A stretch of 64,000 nucleotides of DNA from Anisakis pegreffii. Lineage: Eukaryota; Nematoda; Chromadorea; Rhabditida; Anisakidae. Position 1 is the stretch's first letter; every line of letters begins with the position of its first letter. The stretch is from NCBI GenBank assembly GCA_035041965.1, contig JAPYMA010001814.1, positions 124,001-188,000 on the forward strand, written 5' to 3'. This document shows, in pieces, positions 26,103 to 38,070 of the stretch. The position numbers and the translations under genes are program-made. The notes beneath the pieces are model-generated. The model worked only from the letters and a program-made list of their open reading frames with translations, had not been told where the DNA came from and ran no database searches.

Positions 26103-29100
26103 CAATGTGCTGCTGAATGAAATGAATCGAGAAAAAGAGTGAATTGCTCCAGTGTTCATATCTATCGATCCATGAACGCGGCGCTATTCGCAGATGTGCA
26201 ATACCGCATAATATTATTTGAATTTAATGAGAGCAATGCTGCTGATGATTATCGTGAATTAAAGTTATCTATTGGAAAATATAAAATTATCATCTGTTCT
26301 GTACAAACAAATACACCACTTGATTCATAAATATGCCCTTTTTCATGACTGCGATGTTTTTTAGTTGGAACGAAGAGCGCCGCCATATGATCATCATATT
26401 CTACGCAACATTTTGTGCACGTTTCCGTGAAAATATCCGCAAATATCTTGCAATCAGTTTTAGGCATTTGTATCCGTTTGCATATCTAGCTGAAGCTTTC
26501 TCAAGTGCTGCTGTCTAACCAACAAATTTGAGGAACCAAAAAAAAAATGCCTCGCAGCACATATATTCGTTGATGATATTTGCCTGAATGGTTGAAGTTG
26601 ATCGTATCATAAAGAGAAATGGCAACCACTATTCTACTTTTGCACATTGCAAATGTCATCGATGCGGAATCGAGGAGAATATAATGTTGGAAGCGAGAAG
26701 GAAAATGTTGGTTTGAAACGACGAATCATGATATGATGATGTGTGCACCTTCAAGCGAAATAACATTGAACACGTTCATAGTTGGTTAGAAATATTTCGA
26801 ACGTATCGTCGCTCTGAAATCGTGTTAGCCGCACATAATCACATCTAGTACAAGTACGTATACTAATATCATAATACTGATGCTGGCTGCATTGCTGTTT
26901 TCAAAACGTTTTATAACGTTTTTTGCACGAAATAAGCAAAGGCATTACAGTCTTAATAATTCATCGAATAAGCAGGCACGAAGGCATTACACATGTATTT
27001 GAGTAGAGCGAATTTTTTTCGACTACTCATTTATTGCTTGATTTTATGGCAAATTTATGATCGAGAAATGTGCTCGCTTGATCGATAATCATCATTTTCA
27101 CAACATCATTTCGATGATTTATAAACGCTTCGTAATAACCTGCAAAATGACTATCAAAACATCATGAAAGTGAGCGTAAGAGGGACAACACTTAAGCATC
27201 TTTAGTTTAGAATGAGTCACATCAAGGTTTGATCAAAGCCTGCGCTGATGCCTGGGTAAGCTTAATCCTTTGAAATCGACTATTAATGAACACTTTGCAA
27301 ATCCTGAGCTTTACGTTGAAGAAGCCTCAACATTTGAATTTGCTGCTGCTGCTTTAGGTGGCGATTTTAACATAACACTTTCAAAAGACGGTTTATTTAT
27401 TGGGCAGTTTGGAATATTCATAGCCGCAAAACATTTGGAGATGGGTAACGGTTTTGGAAATTATTTTTGATAGAGTGGATGCGCTCAGCTGAGCAATTTC
27501 AATTCTTTTAAGGGGAGCAGAACCAGTAAGTTAGAGGTAATTCCTTGGGGATGGTGTGACTCCAATTTATTTCTCATTAATTTTTTATTTTGGGCGGACA
27601 TTCCTTGGCCCCATAACGAAGAAACATTTTCACTTTGAAGGGATTTTTTCTCCCGAATTTTTTTTATTGAAGCTTTTTTTGGAAACCATCAATACCGTGA
27701 TCAGTGACGCAACATCTTAAACGTAATATTGAATTCGTATTGACCAAAGATAACTGCTCAGCAACAGTGATTGATGTTGACATCGCAATACGGCATTTGT
27801 TTGAAACGACAAAAATGAGTGCGTAACGATACTTCACGGATGTTTACTCATGAACGAGTGATAGGACGCATATCGTGGCTATGTGATGAATCCTTATTCA
27901 AATAAACACTTTCAGACTGTGTTCATGATGACAATAGTGTTTTATTGGTTTATCGGATAACAATTTAGGCATTTAAATATTTTGTGATCATTATGAGAGT
28001 GCATCACTCATGATCGATCATCCACATAAACTGTTTGGATCAATCATCTCATCATGCATGTTTGCACTGAATGCAACCGATTATCTACGCCCAGAATGCG
28101 TATCGCCCAATATCCGCTCAAAAATTTCAAAAATTCAAAAATTCTTCCAACAAATCAGCAAGATAAGCGATTTGGTGCAACATTCGAACGTATTTATAGA
28201 ATCGTTTTCGAGCATTCAGCAGACTACGATATGGTTCATTCACGTGAAACTTTATCTTTTAGACGTTTTTGTCGTTCATCCTTTCGTTTCAACAAGAAGA
28301 TGAAAATGTGCCCACACCCACTCGAGTGATTAGCGTTGAGCCTTGGTGGGATGACGCACAAAAATTAGGCAGTATAAGATGGAACTGCAAAAAAAACGAC
28401 TAATCAATCATCCAGAAATGAATAAAATTGTGCAATGATATAAGAGCGCTCTTCAGCACGAAACTCGCCATGATAATAGATCAACGAAGCGAGTGAAATT
28501 GAATGAGCAGTTTACGGAAAGTTATCAGCATGCGCAAGAATGTTCAGAAAGTTCATAAGAATAGAAAGAAAGTTAAGTTATCAGAAAGTTCTTTACTGTT
28601 ATCAGCAGTAAAAAATGCTCTGCACCATCTAATCTGCTTAAGAATTCCAACCTACTCATCGCTATCAAAACGTATTGTTTTGCAATTTTGTTGAATACAA
28701 ATGAGACGAGCAATGAATACGCGTGAATTTTGTTTGGTACGAAATGTTTTTCGTTGGTTTTCCCATCCACATCAACTGTCAGTTATAAAGCAGCACACCT
28801 GGCACAAAGTAATCAACGTTGACAAGAATATCGAAACGGTTCTAACGGTTTACGTTAGACAGTGCTGAAAATCGTACTGCAATTGTATTATATGAAAAGC
28901 ATTGGAATAAGTGAAATCGCTCGTGAAAGTGACTCAAATGCAACGTCATGTTGTCTCGAATAATGTTCTGCATTTATCAAGACAGATTCATCGACTTATT
29001 CGACGTATATTTCCAAGCAAAATGTCTTGACTATAACAAGTCTCACGCTCAAACCTGATCAATAATATCGACGAATGATCATCGATCAATGTGAACAATT

Positions 29101-32100
29101 CCAAATCCGTTGTGGCCGTCAATCACAACAATCGTATTCCCTCACCTATATACATCGTGACAAAAAGAACCGGTTTAGTCTATTGTATGATCATATTTAT
29201 TAAATGATATTATGCTGATTATTATAACATTATTATTGTTATAACGATTGTTTCTATTGTTACCATTATTGCGTTTATAATAATTATTATTACTGATTGT
29301 TCGTGCTGTTTGCATCATTCAAACAGTTACGAATGTCAGTAGTGTTATTATATGATACGAGATTATTCCGAACATATCATCAAAATTTACGTAATTAATC
29401 TTTCTAACGTAAGAATATAATTTCAAAGGATTAAGCTTCCTCTCAAGATGTAAACAGGGCAAATAACACTAGAGTTCCTTTTGAATGTGATTGTGCAGGA
29501 AGAATTTATAGTTTATTATTCACTATAAATCAATTTCTTACAACGACCTGGCGTCCCTTAGCATTCATATGACGCTGCAGGTGATTATTGCTACGGAAAT
29601 TCATACATGCTTTTCAACTAACTCCATGGAATATTTCTATAATTCAGTCATTACTTCAGAACTGTATATTAATTTCTGCTCTATAGTGAGCTCATGATTT
29701 GGTAAAAATGATTGACATCTGATCACATGATCAGTCAGAACACTCATCGATGCGTAATGAAAGGAAAAAATCAGAATGTGATCACTGGAAAAGGATATAA
29801 TGAGACAATGTAAGAGCATAAGATAAGATAATAAGATTGTTTAACAAGACAATATCTACAAATTGGATCCAGATGCTGTGGTCAGACAACTCGGAGAACC
29901 CAAAGTGACCACGATATGAATGTTGCGCTCCTGCGCTTGGGATAGATCAAACGACAAATCGAAAAAAATATCATACGGATAGGGAGTCACAATTGTGAGG
30001 AAATCGCGTCGAGTGTAGGAAATATAGATTCGGAGAGAAGTAACTGATTAAGTGGATGTGAGTTGTTGTTGCTCTCTCTTGAGGCTTGTTAGCCGATAAG
30101 AGAAGTATGGCTGGAAACCGCTTCAAGGAATTCCGCTAAGAAATACATTCGTTTAACTTTTGCACACATGAAAAAGCAAATGAGATGCTGGAAATGAGAC
30201 AAAATTTGAAATTCAGCACATTAAACGTTAATGTTGAGAGCATGCATTTTTGGATGAAACGAACGACAAAATTCGATTAGAAACGAGAAGTGAAATGATG
30301 TAAACAAGTTGAATTATTTGAATACTGACTGAATCGACAATGTTGATTCATCATCAGCAATCATTTCGATGATTTTACACTGAAGATTTCATGACGTTGG
30401 GTTTGCTCATTTTCAAGAAACAATGTCAGCAAAAATAGATATTATAGTTTGCAATAAAATGATACCTTACAATTAGATTTGGTTAAATTCATAGAATCAG
30501 AAATAATGCATTGCTACAAGTTTTCAAAAATTCTCTTCTGTATTATACAGAAAATTGAATGGTGACTAAAATGAATTTTGAAGGAAATTTGCAGAGTAAT
30601 ACCAGAATTCCTTCAAAACTTAAAAGTCATCAGCGAGATCATTTACAGTAACGAATGATCATATTTTGCATTCGTATGAATACTGTTAACCCGTAACTTC
30701 GAATGAGGACATCCTTTTGTGCTGAGAGAAACAAACTTAACAAACTCAACCGCTTCTAATTATCCAATTCAGAATTGGTACTTAGCTCACAGAGGTGGTC
30801 GATCTGAAACATTGCAATAATGACAGAACAACAGGGGGCTTTGCCAGGCAAACAGAAAACAGTTTAAGTCAACAATGAGGATGAAACGATCGCCTAAATG
30901 AGAGTGTAAATGATAGTGAGGAGAGTTGCGCGCACGAAACCGAAAAACTGAACCTGAAGCTGGGGATGTTTACGAAAGACACAATGAACAATGATGCGAA
31001 CATTGAGAGGATTAAAGGAATTTGTTACAAAGATCAATCTATGAGTCGTCATAAAAAGACTCCGAATTTGCTATTAAAGAAATGTTGTTTCGTTAACGAA
31101 CAAATGTACACATCTATTGTTTAAAGAAGCAAATCTTTCGGCTCGAAAGAAACGATTGTTTGACAATATTCTCACATTAAATCGAACATGAAAATGAATT
31201 GCAAAAAAATAGAGCCGCAAAGAAATTTGGCCGATAAAGTTAGAGGGGATATTGTAGTTGAAATGAGGAAAAAACTCGTTCTTTATAGCAAATACTTGAT
31301 CTGTTGAGTGAATTTATTTACCATTCTTCAAATCACTGTTTGAAGTAAACAAAGAATAGGAAGCAAGTTGAGCAGTATAAACTGAAAGTTTCAACGACTC
31401 AAAGGGACAAAACACTGTCAAGAGAAGCGCCTTCGATGGCTGAGCACTGAATGAAGTTTCGATGAATGAATAGAATATGAATTTATTTATAACAATCGCA
31501 AATGACATGCATATTGCTAAAAAAAAAAGCTCGCGAATTATAATCGAATTCAATCGTAACTGACCGTAAGATGTTTCTGACATGAATGTAGACTTGAACT
31601 ATGAATCAGTATCGACAAATCAATTCGAACATTCGTTCAACTCCGTCGTGATTCACTACGTCAACACATCGGATGGCACAAACAGCATAACTATTGAAAA
31701 AATAACTTTCAAAAATATTTCATTGAACAATAGAACTCTTTGAATATCTCACTGAACACTGTCAAGCACTTCGCATAAATTCAATGAAAAAATTATTACA
31801 CGTGTCCGTCCAATTCAACCATGAAATTGGAATGGAAGGAAATTCCATTGTTGGAAAAATCATTTTGTTGAAGACGAATCTTTCATGTTGAATGAAATGT
31901 TCCCAGACAAGAATTTTTTGTGCAACAACATTTCTCTTCATGAGTGATTCTTTTGAAAATTTCTATCACCGAAAATTGCATTATAAATATTAACCGAAGG
32001 CTCGATCTCTTTGCGCAAAACTTGGCATATTCGTGTTACCAGTTTAGAATAACAATGGTCATTGTGAACTAAACTACCAGAATAATCCATTTGTCATTGA

Positions 32101-33009
32101 AAACAACATTGATAGTAATAGTAATGATATTTTTAATGGAGACAGTAATAAAATCACGAGAGGAGTGAGCATAAAACTACTGATCGTGAGATGAATGCGT
32201 GTAAATGAGTGTAAGCATTACTGAGATGAACAAAAACGTTGATCAGCGATGAAATGATCGCTAGTAAAAGCACTTAAAATATCAATCAGAAAAAAAAAGG
32301 TTTAATAAGAAAAAAGACAAATTAAATAATGAATTCAAACAGCAGTAATTACACATTGATTCGCTGAAATTAATGAACAAATCTTCGAATGGCCATAATC
32401 GTTGTGTGCGATTACGTGCCGAGCAGATGTGAATCGACAAAATCATTCATTCCCTCAGATCATTTAGATCGATATCAGTAATCGAAACGTCAGTTGTTAC
32501 TGCCAACATATGAGCATTATTCGTTGTTTGCAAAGAACGCAAAAAAACTCAAAAGTTTTCGATGATTGAAGATTTGCACAAAAAGAGAAACATTCTTACA
32601 GGAGGGGATATTCTTACGGAATATTACGAATAAATTAAATGATGAATAGTTTATGCGAACAAATTGTTCCAATACAAGTCAATATAGAAGAGATAAAGAG
32701 CAATGGTGGAGGGATAAAGGCTGATTTTTGCGCAGAAAAGTTAAAAAACGAACTGAAGAATACAAATGAGAAAGCAACACCTCGATTGCATTTTCTCACC
32801 TGACCCAATATTGCTGCTAGAGCGAACGTACTGCAAGGGAATTTTGCACTCGAACCATTCAGCACATGTCCATGAATCTACTTATTCTGCTTCATGATGA
32901 CTGCAACCTCGATTCGTAGATCCAGTCTCGTCTTTCATATGAAATTAAATAGAACATCACTGTGTAAATATCAACGAACAGCTGGTCTGTACATGAGCAT
33001 TTCCAAATT

Positions 33010-33420
33010 TCCTGATTATGAGAGTACGGTAGGCTTGAATGTGCTAACCCCTATAAGATTAGGTAAATGGCTATATCTCCTCGTAGGAGTGAAATTTCCC
33101 GACAAGCTTTTCATTTTTAGACAGCAGAGATTCTGCCCAATCGAATGATGTATAAACATTAATATGTTACCGGGCAAACCTGAGAAGACGCTAGGCTTGA
33201 ATGTATCAAACCTATATTTCTATAGTGATGTTTAATGTCACTATTGATCTATAATGATCAAACGCATATGAGTGAGCAGCATTATGCAAGTTGAGATGAT
33301 AGCTTCAATAAAATAGCTATATCTGCTCGAGAACGCGAGAAAATATATAATTTTCTGAAGGCAGAGATTCTCCTTCATCGATTATTGTGAAGAAATTGAT
33401 ATGTTACTGGTCAAAGCTGA
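33010..33420. repeat. Degenerate tandem repeat family, locus 2
   Basis: Two to three diverged units share GTAGGCTTGAATGT, GCTATATCT, GCAGAGATTCT and TATGTTACYGG in the same order. The core GGGCAAACCTGAG links them to the loci near 13.3-13.8 kb and 39.1-39.4 kb. Confidence 0.5.
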
Positions 33421-33697
33421 CAATGAGTAAGCAACCCAGAGGTGAAATGCGACACATTGTTAATCCTAGAACGCAGGTTAGGGCATGTGTTAGGGTTATT
33501 TTGACCCTACACGAATATTGCCAGGACGATATTGTGCTATTGGCTGGAATCTTGAGCTCTGAGTTCGTTGCGTCATCAGAAATTCCTTAAAGATTCCACA
33601 AGATGTTGTTACCTGCAGAAAATGACTGCTCGTCAAACGCATATCAGGGCCATGTTGATCGCATCCATATTTCCAAAGAAAAATCAATTGCTGACAC

Positions 33698-33851
33698 CTG
33701 TAAAAGGCAACAAACCCGGTTTTCCGCATTCCCAGAATAGCCACTGGAACAAATATAATGAAAATAATGCGTATGAGTCTCGTCCACGCCACCACATCCA
33801 TGCACCGTAACTGTTTTTGGAAGATTTGACTGACTGCAGCAACTGCCGCCA
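33698..33851 (-). CDS. Orphan exon of a membrane protein
   Basis: One exon-like open stretch of about 51 residues ends at a good donor (TACAG then GTGTCA) and starts at a CTAG acceptor. It encodes an amphipathic segment (VAAVSQIFQKQ) followed by VVAWTRLIRII and a hydrophobic segment (FIIFVPVAILGM). The pattern reminds me of an intracellular loop and next helix of a sodium/solute symporter, but this is a weak impression. No partner exon could be fixed; a possible downstream one lies around 32803-32870 (-). It may be a gene fragment. Confidence 0.28.
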
Positions 33852-34254
33852 CTAGTGAATCACGAGAAAAATTTAAAGTTATGGTTCAAAAAATTTGGAC
33901 GTTCCCATGAAGATATTAGCAAAATTCCATTGAACAAAACGTTCTATGGAGAATATAGACTTAGCAGACAATATAAAAGATAAGAGAACCGATAAGATAA
34001 CAAATCAATCGAATTAGAAAACCATATAAGATTATGAATAAAAACAAACAGCACAGACGAATCGTTTCAATGTAAATCGTTGAAATTGCTGAATCTTTTA
34101 TTCATTCATTATTATTATTGTCACAAAGTTATAATTATCATTGTCGCAAAGACGAGCCTTGCTTGAGATGGACTCTTGAATCCTCAACACCATCATCACC
34201 GGTCATGAATACAAGCGCAATTCTTTCAATCACCACCAAAACTCCGAAGACTGC

Positions 34255-34800
34255 AACCGATGTATATGACATAACTACACATGCGTCATCCCGAGCATAT
34301 GCCCCCGCAATTTACTTCTAACAACAGAAGCACGTCAACCATTTCTACGCAAGAGCTCGCCAATGCCCGATCAAATGGCTAACTATACCACAACTTGAAC
34401 TTCTCGCAGTTCTTATCAGCGTTCGGGCAAGCGATTTTATAATCGACAGCTAAACCTTATGGACGTTAAACGAACCATCTAGACCGATATTAAATGCGCG
34501 TTAGCTTGGATCAACTCATCCACAAGCGAAAAGTTGTCGCCCTACGTCTAGAACACATTTAACGAAATACGGCCGGCCAAAGTCATAGCATACGCCTCCG
34601 TACCGACCGAAGACAACCCAGCTGATCTAACTATAAAGGGGTTATCCTGGGAAGACTTCGCCAAAGAAGGCAAAAAGTAGACTGGCCCCGAATGGCTTCG
34701 AAACGAGCAGTCGAAATGGCTATTCATTTTACCAGTACCTATCCATGGAAACGATAACGGAATATTTGTTTTGGCAATGAAGAATTGGCTCTAAAGTAGT
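34255..34800 (+). mobile_element. BEL/Pao retrotransposon remnant (RT/RNase H region)
   Basis: Translation in one frame gives HASSRAYAPAIYF, then IKWLTIPQLELLAVLISVRA, ALAWIN, then ASVPTEDNPADLTIKG and GPEWL, the order and spacing of the end of the reverse transcriptase/RNase H region in BEL/Pao polyproteins. The frame is broken by several stops (for example 34319-34321 and near 34452), so the copy is dead. No LTRs or other domains are visible, so this is an isolated fragment. Cytosine-rich composition differs from its flanks. Confidence 0.82.
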
Positions 34801-34951
34801 TGCGGGCAATAATTCTGCCAGAAACTATTTGAGAATGGGAGGTAGATCTCGAGAATTATTTGCTATTCTAACCACAGAAACAACAATTCCACAGCAGCGC
34901 TTCACAAATTCATTGACATTCAAAATTTCTGCCATTGAAGTCTTTATCATC

Positions 34952-35035
34952 TAATTTTTCTTTTATCAGCATTTGACAGTCATTTGATATCCAACGTTAT
35001 CAAATGACTGTCAAATGCTGATAAAAGAAGAATTA
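34952..35035. repeat. Near-perfect long inverted repeat (hairpin)
   Basis: Left arm 34952-34989 and right arm 34998-35035 are complementary over 38 bp with a single G:T-type mismatch, around an 8-base loop. The inner 31 bp match perfectly. It lies just after the BEL/Pao remnant and just before the duplicated sequestosome promoter. It could be a small foldback element or a transcribed hairpin precursor. Confidence 0.92.
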
Positions 35036-35129
35036 TAAAAATATTCGTTCGTTTTCCAACGGTTTCCACATCTGTTTGTTTTACAACATTATGATCTTTC
35101 AACCATGCGACATTGCGATTCGATTTGAT

Positions 35130-35720
35130 GCAGCGTTTTATGGAGGTATTTGCTTATCTGTAATCATCATAACCAATTCATCAATGCTGTTAGAGATAGC
35201 AGCATTTATTAGTATTAGTGTGAGTCATAAGGTGATAGGGTGAGTAAGATGTGATCCATAAATGCTGACAGTTTCTTGGTTTCGTTAAATTATCTCGCTG
35301 TGCTTCGTAACTCGTAGTAGACGAGGTGGCTGCCTCTTGTACCACTTCCTCTTTTACCTGTGTACAGCTTCAAGTTCTAGTAGATTAAATTGGAGTTTAT
35401 GTCGCATGAAGTGTATGAATCGCAGCGTCATTCTGATCGATTTATCACTCAGTTCAAGCAAGTGAACGTATCGGTCGGTGCAGTAGTGGCAACGAAAATC
35501 GACAAAATCATCAACGTGATATGGTGCCTTTACTAGGGAACGTTCGTATGCATGATTGTACTGATGAATTGATTACGTTGATTACAGATAGGCAAACATC
35601 CCCATGAAACACTGTGTCAAATTCAATCGAAATGTGGCGTAGCAGAACATCGCGTAATCCTGCCCCTCAGCAAGTGCAGGTATCGGGCGCAGATGATGTT
35701 GACATTTACGGGGAAAATTG
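35130..35720 (+). pseudogene. Duplicate of sequestosome promoter and PB1 exon, broken
   Basis: This stretch parallels 40080-40500, including shared strings such as GATCCATAAATGCTGACA, GGAGTTTATGTCGCATGAAG and AGTTCAAGCAAGTGAACG. In the coding part, the original start ATG reads GTG here. About 180 bp are inserted in the middle of the PB1 exon, and only a short PB1 piece (SGADDVDIY) remains afterwards before a stop. So the promoter-like sequence survives but the PB1 domain is destroyed. Confidence 0.75.
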
Positions 35721-35727
35721 ACATTTT

Positions 35728-36745
35728 ATAATGATTACGTCGGGCATTTAAACTTTACGGTAGGTGTCGACGTGATCGTTGTCGCAGATGCTTTCGTCGT
35801 TCTCGACGAAAACAAGTGATAGGGATGGGAGCGATTCCATGATTTGTTTCGAAATTTCATAATGCTGGCTCAAAAACTTGTCATATCGGGAAAATTTGTT
35901 AACTGTGCATTTATCTTTAGCCACAACACCGAACCTCAGAGCACCACGGCGTTCGATGTGATGGTTGTGACAGAGAGGTGGTCGGGAATCGTTACAAGTG
36001 TACGGTTTGTGATGACTACGATTTATGTGAAGATTGTGAACGAAATGGCACACATTCGCAGCATCCAATGATCAGATATACCACATCAGTTGCTCAGGTT
36101 GATAATTCGATGTTGCCGATTGTTCTCAGTTGACGTTTCGTGGGTCGTTTCTATTGGATAAACAGTGATCATTTTTGATCGATTTGCAGAATACTATTTC
36201 GGGTCGATATGAATTTCTTTTATGTGTATTTCAACGTTTTCTGATTTCCTAAAATTGCTTCTTTTGGAATGATTGCATTGGGCATTTAATGTTTTCTCCA
36301 TTCTCAACGAAATGTAGCAATAAGGATGAGAGCGATTCCATAGTTTATTTTGAGCCAAACCTCGTCATATCGGGAAAATTTCTTAGCTGTGCAGTTATCT
36401 TCAGCAAGAACGCCGAAACGTCGTACACGAAGGAATTATTTGTGATGGGTGTGATGGAGAGGTGGTCGGGAATCGTTACAAGTGTACGGTTTGTCATGAC
36501 TACGATTTATGTGAAGATTGTGAACGACAAGGCAGGCATTCGCAACATCCAATGACCAGATATTCCACACCAATTACTCCGGTTGGTAATTCGATGTAGC
36601 CGAGGTGTTCTCAGTTGACGTTTCGTGGGTCGTTTCTATTGGATAAACAGTGATCATTTTTGATCGATTTGCAGAATACTATTTCGGGTCGATATGAATT
36701 TCTTTTATGTGTATTTCAACGTTTTCGGATTCCCTAAAATTGTTC
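35728..36745. repeat. Tandem duplication of a ~490-bp ZZ-exon unit
   Basis: Two adjacent units each contain the 3' part of an intron, a ZZ exon and about 120 bp of following intron. The following-intron parts (about 36127-36250 and 36609-36733) are almost identical, and the core of the ZZ exon differs by one base over about 70 bp, so the duplication is recent. Each unit begins with a fragment resembling the sequestosome FKFYGG exon. Confidence 0.85.
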
Positions 36746-38070
36746 CTTTTGTAATGACTGCATTGAGCGTTTAAGTTTTACGATAGCTGTGGATGTGGTC
36801 GTGGCCGCAGAGTTTGTCATCATTTTGGGTTCCGTCATGCTGCTGTTTTCGGAAGTCCGTTCGCAACTGGAATTCTCACCTCGTACCCCATAATGGCCAA
36901 CCTATAAATCGACTGAACTGCGGTATTCATTAATGAGTATGTATGTTTTCAGAATGCCGCACGTGCAAGAAGATTTGCACCTCTTCGCCAAATTGGCACA
37001 CGAATTCAACGATGGCTCGCTAACTTCGGTATATTTTAATTACGGAATTTAGTTCCCGGAACGAAAACAAAAATTCCTTGTGAATTTTGCGATTATCCCA
37101 CTTAATTCCTTGTTTGATGAAATTGAAGTTAATGTGGATGTAGTGCATGGTGGTTAGATTGAGAGGGTACCGAGACCAAATCAAACAAGCAATAGTAATA
37201 GTAATAATAGTAATAATAATAAACATAATAGTAATAATAATAATAATAATGTTAATATTAATAATAATGACATTCAAATTTTTGATTATGAATACCCACG
37301 TGAATCTGGAGCAGCTGCAGCCCGACTTCGTCAAGAAATGGACGATTTTCTTTTGGCATTGATGATTTCCTCACAACCCAACGCTGATATTTCATCAAGT
37401 CAGTCGTTTATTTTGATTTGTTGTAAAAGGTATTCATTCATTTGTGAGCATTTGATACGTAGAAATCTGATAGTATAATATGTCTATTGAATGATGTGAT
37501 GATAAGAATGGGAATAAAAAATTTTTATGAATACAACGTGATACACTTTAAAGGTATAAGGAATGGGTAGTGAGATTTCAGTTGAGGATATCGAGAATCG
37601 TTTGTGATAGAATTTAGGCGTAATTCTGTCAGAACTGAATTGCAGTAAATGCGTTGTCTCTCAATCAAATGACCAATGGGCCAATGCCTACGGTTTACTT
37701 TCTTTCTGTAATTGGTTAATTTGTTGCTTATTAAGGTAGCAGTCAAGCAGCCGATCTTTATAATACGTTAACATTACGCAGTCGCAATAGACGAACTCCT
37801 TTAAACATTGATGGCACTCCTCGTCAATCAGGAGAACAACTCTGTAATCGAAGAACCCTGCCACCGGGTCAGAGTTGTGTGATTTGTTTTGTGGAACCGC
37901 CGGACGAGCCGGTGGGATGTGCACAGTGCAGGCAAATAATTGGATGTAGACGTTGTGTAATCGAATGGAACAATTCCTGCGATAGAGCCATACCTAATTG
38001 CCCGCTGTGTCGTGCAGAATGGTACGTTGGTCCAGACGTAGTGCCTTGGTATCAACTTCGTACCAATTGA
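35921..38070 (+). CDS. Predicted ZZ-ZZ-Asn-rich-RING chimeric gene (sequestosome-derived; may be pseudogene)
   Basis: Exons 35921-36097 and 36405-36581 each carry a complete ZZ zinc finger closely related to the one in the neighbouring sequestosome gene. All zinc-ligand Cys/His and the acidic CDGC and DYDLC residues are kept. Both start and end in phase 0. A phase-0 acceptor at 37157 (GGTTAG) opens exon 37158-37398, with the sequestosome-like ERVPRP, an Asn-rich run and a new segment ([20 protein letters not shown]). This joins in phase to 37736-38070, a RING-like domain with eight Cys: CVIC, x10, CAQC, x5, CRRC, x14, CPLC, an all-Cys ligand set recalling C4C4 RINGs. Sequestosome-like exons at 36768-36907 (ends in a stop) and 36953-37028 would be skipped. 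No start exon was found. It could be a decaying duplicate plus a separate RING gene. Confidence 0.5.

Larger units (their letters stand above)
24689..33697. other. Long gene-poor region
   Basis: About 9 kb without a gene I can support. It holds scattered short ORFs, a pyrimidine-rich run near 25648-25676, an (ATG)n microsatellite near 26080-26102, a TTA-rich stretch near 29190-29300 and tandem-repeat remnants near 33010-33420. Long introns or fast-evolving genes could hide here. Confidence 0.45.

Noticed and set aside
28450..28520. RHDN string resembling a mariner transposase motif
   Set aside because: No other transposase motif or inverted terminal repeat is near; a chance match is more likely.
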